A stretch of 64,000 bases of DNA from Salsipaludibacter sp963812245 (GTDB lineage Bacteria > Actinomycetota > Nitriliruptoria > Nitriliruptorales > Nitriliruptoraceae). The first letter of the stretch is position 1; each line of letters opens with the position of its first letter. The position numbers and the translations under genes are program-made. Below, piece after piece: positions 33,312 to 40,605 of this stretch. The stretch lies in contig CAWEUK010000002.1 of assembly GCA_963812245.1 (NCBI GenBank), forward strand, positions 1,612,001-1,676,000, written 5' to 3'. A model generated the notes under the pieces. The model did no database searches, was not told where the DNA came from, and was given only the letters and a program-made list of their open reading frames with translations.

Positions 33312-34793
33312 GTGTCCGACGTTCCCGCGGCAGATGTCCCGGCGCTCGATCCTGCTGCGCTCAAGGCAGGTGACGGCGCCCGAGCGCGTCTGGAACGGCT
33401 GCTGGACACCGGGTCGTTCGTGGAACTGGGGTCGCGGCGTCGCCACCGTGCCTCGTCGTTCGGACTGGAGCGTCGCCGTCCCGACAGTGACGGCGTGGTC
33501 GCCGGCACGGGACGCATCGGTGGGCAGCCCGTCAACGTGTATGCCCAGGACCGCAAGGTCTTGGGCGGCTCGTTGGGCGAGGCGCACGCCGACAAGATCG
33601 CCCGCTCGATCGAGAAGGCCATCAAGGGTGGGGTTCCGGTCGTGGGCATCAACGATTCGGGTGGCGCCCGCATCCAGGAGGGTGTGGCGGCGCTGGACGG
33701 CTACGGCTCGGTGTTCAGCGGCAACGTCGCAGCGTCCGGCCGCGTGCCCCAACTCGCGCTGATCCTGGGACCCTGTGCCGGGGGCGCGGTCTACTCGCCG
33801 GCCCTCATGGACTTCGTGATCATGAGCGACGAGGCCTACATGTTCCTGACGGGTCCCCGGGTGGTGAAGTCGGTGACCGGTGAGGAGATCGACTCGCGCG
33901 GGCTCGGTGGTCCCGAGGTGCACGGGCGCAGTTCCGGCGTGGCGCACTTCCTGGTCCAGGACGACGACGAGGCGTTCGAACTCGCGCGCCGCCTGCTGGA
34001 CTTCCTGCCGCCGTCGGCGTCCAAGCCACCGCCCAGTCGCACCCCCGTGCCGCCGCCCGAGGTCGACCTCACCGAGATCGTGCCCAGCGACGGGCGCCAA
34101 CCCTACGACGTCCGCGAGGTCATCAACGGACTCGTCGATGGCGGGGACTTCCTTGAAGTCCAGGAGGCCTGGGCGCAGAACCTGGTCATCGGGTTCGCCC
34201 GCATCGACGGCGAGACCGTCGGGGTCGTGGCCAACCAGGCCAAGTGGCTGGCCGGCGTCCTGGACCTGACGGCGTCCGAGAAGGGGGCTCGCTTCGTGCG
34301 GTTCTGCGATGCCTTCGGGATCCCGCTGGTCGTGCTCGTCGACGTGCCGGGCTTCCTGCCCGGATCATCCCAGGAGTACAACGGCGTGATCCGCAAGGGT
34401 GCGAAGTTGCTGCATGCCTTCACCTCGGCCACCGTGCCACGGGTGACGGTGGTCATGCGCAAGGCCTTCGGTGGCGCCTACATCGTCATGAACTCGCGGT
34501 CCATCGGTGCCGACGCGGTGCTGGCGTGGCCGAACGCCGAACTCGCCGTCATGGGTGCCGAGGGTGCTGCCGACGTGATCTTTCGCAAGCAGATCCAGGC
34601 CGACCCCACGCGGCGTGACGATCTGATTGACTCGTATCGAAGCGAGGCCATGCAGGTCGACCTGGCCGCACGTCGTGGATCGGTGGACGAGATCATCGAT
34701 CCCGCCGACACGCGTCGTGCCCTGGTCACCCTGTTGGGTTCACTGCGGGGTGGACGCGAATTGGGCCACGTCCACGACAACCTGCCCCAGTAG
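33312..34793 (+). CDS. Acyl-CoA carboxylase carboxyltransferase (AccD/PccB type)
   Basis: 493 aa biotin-dependent carboxyltransferase that moves CO2 from carboxybiotin to acetyl- or propionyl-CoA. Two crotonase-like halves: N-terminal INDSGGARIQEGVAALDGYG, LGPCAGGAVYSPALMDFVIM and GPRVVKSVTGEEID; C-terminal GFARIDGETVGVVANQ, CDAFGIPLVVLVDVPGFLPG, RKAFGGAYIVMNSRSIGADA. GTG 33312, 9 bp after fabF. Placement in the operon implies malonyl-CoA supply (AccD6-like role in mycobacteria, also next to kas genes). The biotin carboxylase and true BCCP are not in this window. Confidence 0.93.
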   Translation: MSDVPAADVPALDPAALKAGDGARARLERLLDTGSFVELGSRRRHRASSFGLERRRPDSDGVVAGTGRIGGQPVNVYAQDRKVLGGSLGEAHADKIARSIEKAIKGGVPVVGINDSGGARIQEGVAALDGYGSVFSGNVAASGRVPQLALILGPCAGGAVYSPALMDFVIMSDEAYMFLTGPRVVKSVTGEEIDSRGLGGPEVHGRSSGVAHFLVQDDDEAFELARRLLDFLPPSASKPPPSRTPVPPPEVDLTEIVPSDGRQPYDVREVINGLVDGGDFLEVQEAWAQNLVIGFARIDGETVGVVANQAKWLAGVLDLTASEKGARFVRFCDAFGIPLVVLVDVPGFLPGSSQEYNGVIRKGAKLLHAFTSATVPRVTVVMRKAFGGAYIVMNSRSIGADAVLAWPNAELAVMGAEGAADVIFRKQIQADPTRRDDLIDSYRSEAMQVDLAARRGSVDEIIDPADTRRALVTLLGSLRGGRELGHVHDNLPQ

Positions 34794-34818
34794 GCGCCTG
34801 GCATTCAGGACGACACCG

Positions 34819-35613
34819 ATGGATGATCGACGCCGCGCGGTCGAGGCCAGCGATGTCGCAGACAGCGTCGATGTCGACGTTCCGTCTGCCCGTGGCCTGG
34901 CCCGGGCCGTCATCCGTCCGGTGATGCGGGGATGGTTGCGGTTGCAGGTCGAGGACGAACACCACGTCCCGGCCGATGGGCCGGTCCTGATCGCGTCCAC
35001 GCACTGCTCGCATGCGGACTCGATGGCCCTGGGCGCGGGGCTGCGCCGCCCGGTCTTCTTCCTGGGTGACGAGCGACTGGCCAACTGGCCCGTGCTCGGA
35101 CGCTGGCTGCCGCGCATGGGCATGGTGCGAGTGAAACGTGGCCAGGGTGACACCGACGCGCTGGCAGCCGTGCGCCACCTCCTGGAGGAGGGCCATGCCG
35201 TCGTCGTCTACCCCGAGGGATCTCGGTCGCGCGACGGCCGCGTGCACCTGTTGCGCTCGGGCGTCTCGCGAGTGGCGGCCGCGGCCCAGGTGCCGGTGGT
35301 CCCGGCGGCCGTCGCCGGGTCCTACGACGTGTGGCCCACCAACGCACGGCCCCGGCTCACTGGCGGCAAGGTGACGATCAGGTTTGGTCCCGCGATGGAC
35401 CCGCCGCGCCAGCAGCCGGCCTCACGCCGACACTTCAACCACGCCCTGCAGCGTGCCCTGGCCGACCTTGCCGGGGTCGAGATGGACGACACGTTCGCCC
35501 CGGTCGGTGGGGTCGAGACGCCACCCGACGTGGCAGACACCGAGGCCACGCCACGCGACGACGCCACCCGTGACGGCGTGGACTCGGGCGATGGCCCGCG
35601 GGACGGCGCATGA
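34819..35613 (+). CDS. PlsC-family acyltransferase in fatty acid operon
   Basis: 264 aa. HX4D motif STHCSHADSMALGAG (about residue 62), substrate block VVVYPEGSRSRDGRVHLLRS (about residue 137), and VPVVPAAVAGSYDVWP. ATG 34819. The last 35 residues are an acidic Asp/Thr-rich tail without domain features. Overlaps acpS by ATGA. Probably acylates glycerol-phosphate intermediates with newly made acyl chains, coupling synthesis to phospholipid formation. Clearly diverged from the tandem pair at 15-16.7 kb. Confidence 0.87.
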   Translation: MDDRRRAVEASDVADSVDVDVPSARGLARAVIRPVMRGWLRLQVEDEHHVPADGPVLIASTHCSHADSMALGAGLRRPVFFLGDERLANWPVLGRWLPRMGMVRVKRGQGDTDALAAVRHLLEEGHAVVVYPEGSRSRDGRVHLLRSGVSRVAAAAQVPVVPAAVAGSYDVWPTNARPRLTGGKVTIRFGPAMDPPRQQPASRRHFNHALQRALADLAGVEMDDTFAPVGGVETPPDVADTEATPRDDATRDGVDSGDGPRDGA

Positions 35614-36008
35614 TGCGGGTCGGGTGCGACGTGGTCGACGTGGCTCGATTCGAGCGGGTCCTGCAACGTCGCGACGCCATGCGTGATCGACTCTTCACCC
35701 CGCGTGAACTCGACGATGCCGTGCGTGGTGGGGTGGCGGTCGGGTCACGTGTCGAGGTCGATCGCCTGGCTGCCCGGTTCGCCGCCAAGGAGGCGACCCG
35801 CAAGGCGCTGGGCGACCTGCGGCTGCCCTTCCACGACACCGAGGTGCGCTCGGAACCCGACGGCGCACCACGCCTGTGGGTCGGCGGACACCCGTCGGAG
35901 TTGTCCGTGTCGATGTCCCATGACGGCGGTGTCGCCATGGCCGTCGTGGTCGGCCCCCCGCCGCCCAGTCCAGCCTCCCACCCGCCACCGCACTCGGAGA
36001 CACCATGA
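35610..36008 (+). CDS. acpS: Holo-ACP synthase
   Basis: 132 aa. Transfers 4'-phosphopantetheine from CoA to apo-ACP. RVGCDVVDVARFERVLQRRD (Mg-binding Asp in GCDVVDV) and AARFAAKEATRKALGDL (catalytic Glu-Lys) are the family signatures; SVSMSHDGGVAMAVVVG follows. Starts at ATG 35610 within the plsC stop and ends within the fabI start, so all three are translationally coupled. The C-terminal 20 residues are Pro/His-rich. Confidence 0.93.
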   Translation: MMRVGCDVVDVARFERVLQRRDAMRDRLFTPRELDDAVRGGVAVGSRVEVDRLAARFAAKEATRKALGDLRLPFHDTEVRSEPDGAPRLWVGGHPSELSVSMSHDGGVAMAVVVGPPPPSPASHPPPHSETP

Positions 36009-36832
36009 TGCTCGAAGGCAAGAAGCTGCTCATCACCGGCGTGCTCGATCCCCGCTCCATCGCGTTCACGGCGGCACGCCTGGCCCAACAACAGGGTGCC
36101 GAGGTCGTGCTGACCGGGTTCGGACGCGGGATCCGGTTGACCAACCGCAGTGCCGGGCGGCTCGATCCCGTGCCCGAGGTGCTCGAGATGGACGTCACCC
36201 AGCCCGAGCAGGTCGCGACCGTGGTCACCGACCTGGAGCAGCGATGGGGCCGCGTCGACGGCGTCCTGCACGCGATCGGGTTCGCACCGGACGTGTGCAT
36301 CGGCGAGGACTTCTTCGCCGCCGAGTGGAGTGATGTCGCCACGGCCATGCACATCTCGACGTTCTCCCTGGGGGTGTTGGCCAAGGAGTTCCGCTCGCTG
36401 CTGGCTGCCTCGGACAACGGGTCGCTGGTGGGCCTGACCTTCGACGCCACCGTGACCTGGCCCGGCTACAACTGGATGGGCGTGGCCAAGGCGGGACTGG
36501 AGTCGTTGTCGCGTTACCTGTCACGCGAACTCGGACCCGACGGCACCCGTGTCAACCTCATCGCGGCCGGGCCGCTGCACACGATGGCGGCGCGATCCAT
36601 CGATGGGTTCGGCGCGTTCGACGACGTCTGGCAGACGCGCGCGCCGCTGGGCTGGGACCTGCGCGATCCCGAGCCGGTCGGCCGCAACATCGTCAGCCTG
36701 CTGAGCGACTGGACCCTTGGCGTGACCGGCGAGATCGTCCACGTGGATGGTGGTGTGCACGCCACCGGTGCCGGGATGCCGGTCCCCGAGCCGACCGATG
36801 ACGACGAGGGCACCGACCCCACCGCCCAGTGA
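36005..36832 (+). CDS. fabI: Enoyl-ACP reductase, FabI/InhA type
   Basis: 275 aa NADH-dependent SDR that completes each elongation cycle. KKLLITGVLDPRSIAFTAAR (cofactor loop), VLHAIGFAPDVCIGEDFF, LTFDATVTWPGYNWMGVAKA with the catalytic Tyr and Lys, and LIAAGPLHTMAARSI. The TFDATVTWPGYNWM stretch resembles mycobacterial InhA more than E. coli FabI. ATG 36005 overlaps the acpS stop (a second ATG follows at 36008). Last gene of the operon, followed by a terminator-like hairpin. C-terminal 20 residues are acidic. Confidence 0.94.
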   Translation: MMLEGKKLLITGVLDPRSIAFTAARLAQQQGAEVVLTGFGRGIRLTNRSAGRLDPVPEVLEMDVTQPEQVATVVTDLEQRWGRVDGVLHAIGFAPDVCIGEDFFAAEWSDVATAMHISTFSLGVLAKEFRSLLAASDNGSLVGLTFDATVTWPGYNWMGVAKAGLESLSRYLSRELGPDGTRVNLIAAGPLHTMAARSIDGFGAFDDVWQTRAPLGWDLRDPEPVGRNIVSLLSDWTLGVTGEIVHVDGGVHATGAGMPVPEPTDDDEGTDPTAQ

Positions 36833-36839
36833 GCCCAAT

Positions 36840-36856
36840 CCCGGCCGAGCGCCGGG
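36840..36856. terminator. Terminator-like hairpin ending the fatty acid operon
   Basis: CCCGGC (36840-36845), 5-nt loop, GCCGGG (36851-36856) then TTGCATGT; strong 6-bp GC stem 8 bp after the fabI stop with only two Ts behind it. Confidence 0.5.
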
Positions 36857-36948
36857 TTGCATGTATCGGCACGCGGTCGTGTCGCCTCCTGTCTTCGTGA
36901 GTGCCGCGCGGGATGCCCCGCCGGCGTGCATGCAGCAGGAGGACGGGC

Positions 36949-39594
36949 ATGGCGTCACGACGACAGGACCCGACGGATTCGGGTGACCCGGAACCCGGTC
37001 GACCGCACAGGCCTCGACGGCCGGCGGTGCCACCACGACCCCCCCCGCGACGGCCTCCGCGACCCCGCCCTGACGCCGATGTCGTGCTGAACCCGGACGT
37101 GGTCGTGACCACGACCCCGATCCGGGATGAACTGGCGCCACAACCGTCGGCCCCGCGGTTCGTGGACGTGGGAGCCACGGCCCGGCGCACGCAGGTGTGC
37201 GTCCCCGGCCAGGGGTTGAACCTGTTGTTCACGCCCCGCTCGGGACAGCTGAGCGTTGCGGTGACCTCGACCTTGTTCGACCATCCGTCCGGCAACGATG
37301 ATGGCGTGGTCGGCAAGCCCGGCGGCGATCCCGACGACGACATCGCCCTGGGGATCCGGACCCTTGCCACACGAGTGTCCATCAACGTGGAGGGCCTCCC
37401 CCACACCGCCGTCGAGCTGGGCGGTGGCCTGGTGTCGCTGTCCGACGGTGACGGCTTCGAACCCGTCGTGGTCGACCTGCCGGAGGCGTCGGACAGGAAA
37501 CGGTGCCGGGTGACGGTCACCAACCGGTCCGGCCAGCGCGCCTCGGTCAAGGTCGTCGCCCGCTACGTCGGTGGGCGGCACCGGCTGTTCTCGACCCGCG
37601 TGCCGATCTCGCTGCTCAACGGGGCCGCGCGGGAACTGGTGAAGGGTGTGGGCCTCGAACTGCGACTGGATGGGAAGTCCTCGTTCATCGACTTCTCCGA
37701 CGACCTCAAGCGCCATGGTGGGTCGGCCCTGCAACGCCAGCGCTTCAACGCCTTCGGGACCAATGACATCAACCTGCGCACCGTGTCGGCCGTCGCGTCC
37801 ACGGTCGGCAGTGGCGCCGACCGCCGCGCGGTCCTGGAGGTCAATGCGCGCTTCGAGGAGGCGGGCAAGGAGCTGTCGTTCTCGCTGGCAAACGCGGAGT
37901 TGGTCAACCTCGCGATCAGGACCCGGTTCGTGCTCGATCGCCACCTCGGCTACCGCGCCACGGTCGAGCACGGTGTCCTGATCGACGGCAACGTCTTTGC
38001 CGACGGGATCGAGTTGATCGTGGAGGGCATCACGACCTTCCTTGGCCTGGTCGGCATCGGCGGTGGTCACAAGGACTTCCAGGAGATCATCGAGGACCTC
38101 GGCCAGGCCATCGAGGACAAGCTCAACGACCGAGCGATCCGGGCCGTGGTCAGTGACTTCCTCCAGCATGGGTTGGTCACGCTGGCCCATCGTGGTGACA
38201 CGTTCGTCACCACGCTGACCAGTCCCGACGCGCTCGTGGTCGAGCATCGCCACCCGACGATCGAGGAACCACCGCCGCGGCCCGAACCCCTGCCGCAGGT
38301 GCCCAGGATCACCGGCTCCGACCGGGATGCGCTGGAGGCTGCTCGCCTGGCCGAGCGCGTCGACCACATCGTCGTGCTGATGCTGGAGAACCGGTCCTTC
38401 GACCACATGTTCGGCCATCTGTCGTTGCCGGGCTCGGGTCGCACCGACGTCGACGGCCTGCGTGGGGATGAGGTGAACCACGGCCTCGGCGTGACCATCC
38501 CGGTCGAGGAACTCACCGACACGCGGTTCCCGTTCAGCCCCGACCACGGCCACGACGGGGTCCTCGCCCAGATGGGCGGCGGCCGCATGAGTGGGTTCGT
38601 GGCCAACTTCATCCAGCGCTTCGGTGGTGTGGACATCACCGAGCACCACCCGATGGGCTACTACGGGCCCGGCACGCTGCCCGCCTACGACTTCCTCACC
38701 CGGAACTTCCTCGTCTGCGATCGCTGGTTCTGCGCCCACCCCGGGCCGACATGGCCCAATCGGTTCGCCACCTTCTGTGGTGCAATCCCGTCCCTGGACA
38801 ACTTTTCGTTGGACGACCCACGGATCGGTTCGACCAGGCTGGCCACGCTCTTTGATCGGCTGCCACGATCCACGTGGCGGGTCTACGAGGGCGACATCGC
38901 CTTCCTGCGCATGTTCGATCGGCATCGGCTCGACGATGCCAACATCCGCCCTGCCGCCCTGTTCGCCTCCGACGTGACGGCCGGCGACCTGCCACTGTTC
39001 ACCTTCCTCGAGCCCGACTACACCGACGTGATCCCGGTCGATCGCATCGCCAACGACGACCACCCGCCCGCCGACCTGCTCCAGGGCCAGCGCCTCCTGG
39101 CGCAGACCTACAACGCCCTGCGGCGGTCGCCGCTGTGGTCCAGGTCGATGCTCGTCATCACCTACGACGAGCACGGCGGGTTCTTCGACCATGTGGCTCC
39201 GCCCGGGACCGCGCCGCCGGGAACCGACCCGGACGACGTGGTGCCCCAACCCCTGCTGCACCCCGACGGTCCCACGTTCATGGGACCACGGGTGCCGTCG
39301 CTGGTGATCTCGCCCTGGGTCGATGCCGGTGTCACGAGCACCGTGTTCGACCACACCTCCATTGCCAAGACGGTGCTGCTGCGCCACTTCGGGGCGTCCT
39401 GGCCCGACATGGGCGCGAGGGTGGCCGGGGCCAACAGCCTTGGGGGAGTGCTGCTCGACGAGCGACGAACCACTGCTGGCACGATGGACCCAATCGATCC
39501 TCCCCGCCCGCCCAACCCCTATGGGCGTGGCAAACCCCCGGATCCCGACCTCGACGACTTCCACGAAGCCATGCGTCGATTCCCGGTGGGCTGA
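36949..39594 (+). CDS. Phosphoesterase (PF04185-like) with unrecognised N-terminal half
   Basis: 881 aa. The C-terminal half (from about residue 460) is a phospholipase C/acid phosphatase family domain: VDHIVVLMLENRSFDHMFGH, CDRWFCAHPGPTWPNRFATF, VITYDEHGGFFDHVAPP with metal ligands in place. It would cleave phosphate esters such as phospholipid heads. The first 45 residues are Arg/Pro-rich; residues about 60-440 form a beta-rich region followed by an amphipathic stretch (GNVFADGIELIVEGITTFLG) that I do not recognise. No signal peptide or Tat motif is visible, unusual because characterised relatives are exported. ATG 36949 has AGGAGG 7 bases upstream. Follows the fabI hairpin by 90 bp and seems transcribed alone. 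Confidence 0.82.
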   Translation: MASRRQDPTDSGDPEPGRPHRPRRPAVPPRPPPRRPPRPRPDADVVLNPDVVVTTTPIRDELAPQPSAPRFVDVGATARRTQVCVPGQGLNLLFTPRSGQLSVAVTSTLFDHPSGNDDGVVGKPGGDPDDDIALGIRTLATRVSINVEGLPHTAVELGGGLVSLSDGDGFEPVVVDLPEASDRKRCRVTVTNRSGQRASVKVVARYVGGRHRLFSTRVPISLLNGAARELVKGVGLELRLDGKSSFIDFSDDLKRHGGSALQRQRFNAFGTNDINLRTVSAVASTVGSGADRRAVLEVNARFEEAGKELSFSLANAELVNLAIRTRFVLDRHLGYRATVEHGVLIDGNVFADGIELIVEGITTFLGLVGIGGGHKDFQEIIEDLGQAIEDKLNDRAIRAVVSDFLQHGLVTLAHRGDTFVTTLTSPDALVVEHRHPTIEEPPPRPEPLPQVPRITGSDRDALEAARLAERVDHIVVLMLENRSFDHMFGHLSLPGSGRTDVDGLRGDEVNHGLGVTIPVEELTDTRFPFSPDHGHDGVLAQMGGGRMSGFVANFIQRFGGVDITEHHPMGYYGPGTLPAYDFLTRNFLVCDRWFCAHPGPTWPNRFATFCGAIPSLDNFSLDDPRIGSTRLATLFDRLPRSTWRVYEGDIAFLRMFDRHRLDDANIRPAALFASDVTAGDLPLFTFLEPDYTDVIPVDRIANDDHPPADLLQGQRLLAQTYNALRRSPLWSRSMLVITYDEHGGFFDHVAPPGTAPPGTDPDDVVPQPLLHPDGPTFMGPRVPSLVISPWVDAGVTSTVFDHTSIAKTVLLRHFGASWPDMGARVAGANSLGGVLLDERRTTAGTMDPIDPPRPPNPYGRGKPPDPDLDDFHEAMRRFPVG

Positions 39595-39645
39595 TCGACC
39601 ACCGCCGGAAGGTTTGGCGCATGTCGGGTCCCGCGAGCGAATCTG

Positions 39646-40011
39646 TCAGCCTGCAGTGCCCGCCACGCCATCGATGGCTGCAACCAGGCGTGCCCGCTCC
39701 TTCTCGATCCACTGGCCATCGGAGTAGTTGCGGATGAACGTCTCGGCGAACTCCACGGGGTCGTCGCCGACGATGGCGCGAACGGAGGTTGCCTGCGCGA
39801 CGCTCTGCTCGAAGAGGTCGGCGAGGTCCTCCAGCATCGTGACCAGGGTGTCGCCCGACGTGATGGCCCCGAAGTAGGTCAGGTAGCGCTCCAGCGCATC
39901 GATGGCCGTGTGGTACTCGGCGGGAAGCGCCCGCTTGCGAGCCTTGTAGTGCCGGTAGCGCTGCTTGTCTGCGAGCGACCCGGTGACTTGTTCGATCCAA
40001 CCTGTTGCCAT
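39646..40011 (-). CDS. DUF1048 protein paired with PadR regulator
   Basis: 121 aa helical cytoplasmic protein (DUF1048-like), known for sitting next to PadR regulators. Visible: WIEQVTGSLADKQRYRHYKA, KRALPAEYHTAIDALERYLT, and AETFIRNYSDGQWIEKERAR. No membrane segment. ATG 40011 is 5 bp after the padR stop, so the two are one operon. Function unknown; a partner or effector of the PadR switch is plausible. Confidence 0.8.
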   Translation of the reverse strand: MATGWIEQVTGSLADKQRYRHYKARKRALPAEYHTAIDALERYLTYFGAITSGDTLVTMLEDLADLFEQSVAQATSVRAIVGDDPVEFAETFIRNYSDGQWIEKERARLVAAIDGVAGTAG

Positions 40012-40016
40012 GTCTG

Positions 40017-40322
40017 TCAGCCTCCTTGGCGGAGCTGTTCGAGTTGTTCGGAGAGGAAGCTCCAGGTCCTCCAGAAGTCTTCGAGCTGGTCGTGTCCGTG
40101 CGAATTGAGGGAGTACACCTTGCGCGGCGGTCCCTTCTGGGACGGCACCTTCTCCACGTCGACCAGGCCGCGCTTCTCGATCCTGACGAGCAGGGCATAC
40201 ACGGTGCCTTCGGCGATGTCGGTGAAGCCCCGTGCTCGCAGTCGCGCAGTGATCTCGTAGCCGTATGCGGGTTCGTCCGACAGGATCGCCAACACGATGC
40301 CCTCAAGGGTTCCCTTGAGCAT
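40017..40322 (-). CDS. PadR-family transcriptional regulator
   Basis: 101 aa from ATG 40322. Winged helix of the PadR family: MLKGTLEGIVLAILSDEPAY, GYEITARLRARGFTDIAEGT with VYALLVRIEKRGLV (recognition and wing), and PRKVYSLNSHGHDQLEDFWR. Relatives normally begin about seven residues earlier with M-GKQMTEMLKG; here that region is readable as IGKQLTEMLKG but the position of the expected Met is ATC, so either ATG 40322 is used or a non-standard ATC starts translation. Likely represses its own operon in response to phenolic acids or drugs. Confidence 0.85.
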   Translation of the reverse strand: MLKGTLEGIVLAILSDEPAYGYEITARLRARGFTDIAEGTVYALLVRIEKRGLVDVEKVPSQKGPPRKVYSLNSHGHDQLEDFWRTWSFLSEQLEQLRQGG

Positions 40323-40372
40323 CTCTGTCAGCTGCTTGCCGATGGGGATCCCTGCTACTCGGTGACGTTGAC

Positions 40373-40387
40373 TACTGGTACAAAGTA
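40373..40387. promoter_or_regulatory. Candidate PadR operator
   Basis: TACTGGTACAAAGTA, a TACT-N7-AGTA inverted repeat with internal GTAC, in the AT-rich stretch 50 bp upstream of the padR ATG. GTAC-centred sites are usual for PadR proteins. Confidence 0.45.
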
Positions 40388-40416
40388 TCACTGAATAGTG
40401 GGAACGCAAGTCCCGG

Positions 40417-40605
40417 CTGGGAGATCGCCACGGCAACGGCTACCTGGCCTTCGGGGACACCTACGACGAGGAACGCCCCCGAGCCGTGGCGCGAGGCTGG
40501 CCGGTCGCCACCCTCGCTGGGCAACCCAGGTGGGACTTCGCCGCGGAAATCCCGCGACCGCCTTGCCGCCGATGCTGTGCCGGCGACCTCGATGCGATTG
40601 CGCGC
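40417..40605 (+). pseudogene. Protein-like fragment without start
   Basis: Between the padR promoter and the end of the M23 gene the plus strand reads GDRHGNGYLAFGDTYDEERP, RAVARGWPVATLAGQPRWDF in one frame, composition that looks like a genuine C-terminal protein end (possibly an alpha/beta hydrolase) rather than random GC-rich sequence. There is no start codon or ribosome site upstream, and the PadR promoter cuts into it. I read it as a decayed remnant; low certainty. Confidence 0.3.

Noticed and set aside
36955..39564. Very long open frame (about 869 codons) on the minus strand opposite the phosphoesterase gene
   Set aside because: It is the antisense shadow produced by high third-position GC; its product is rich in Arg, Gly and His without motifs, whereas the plus strand has a clear enzyme domain and ribosome site.
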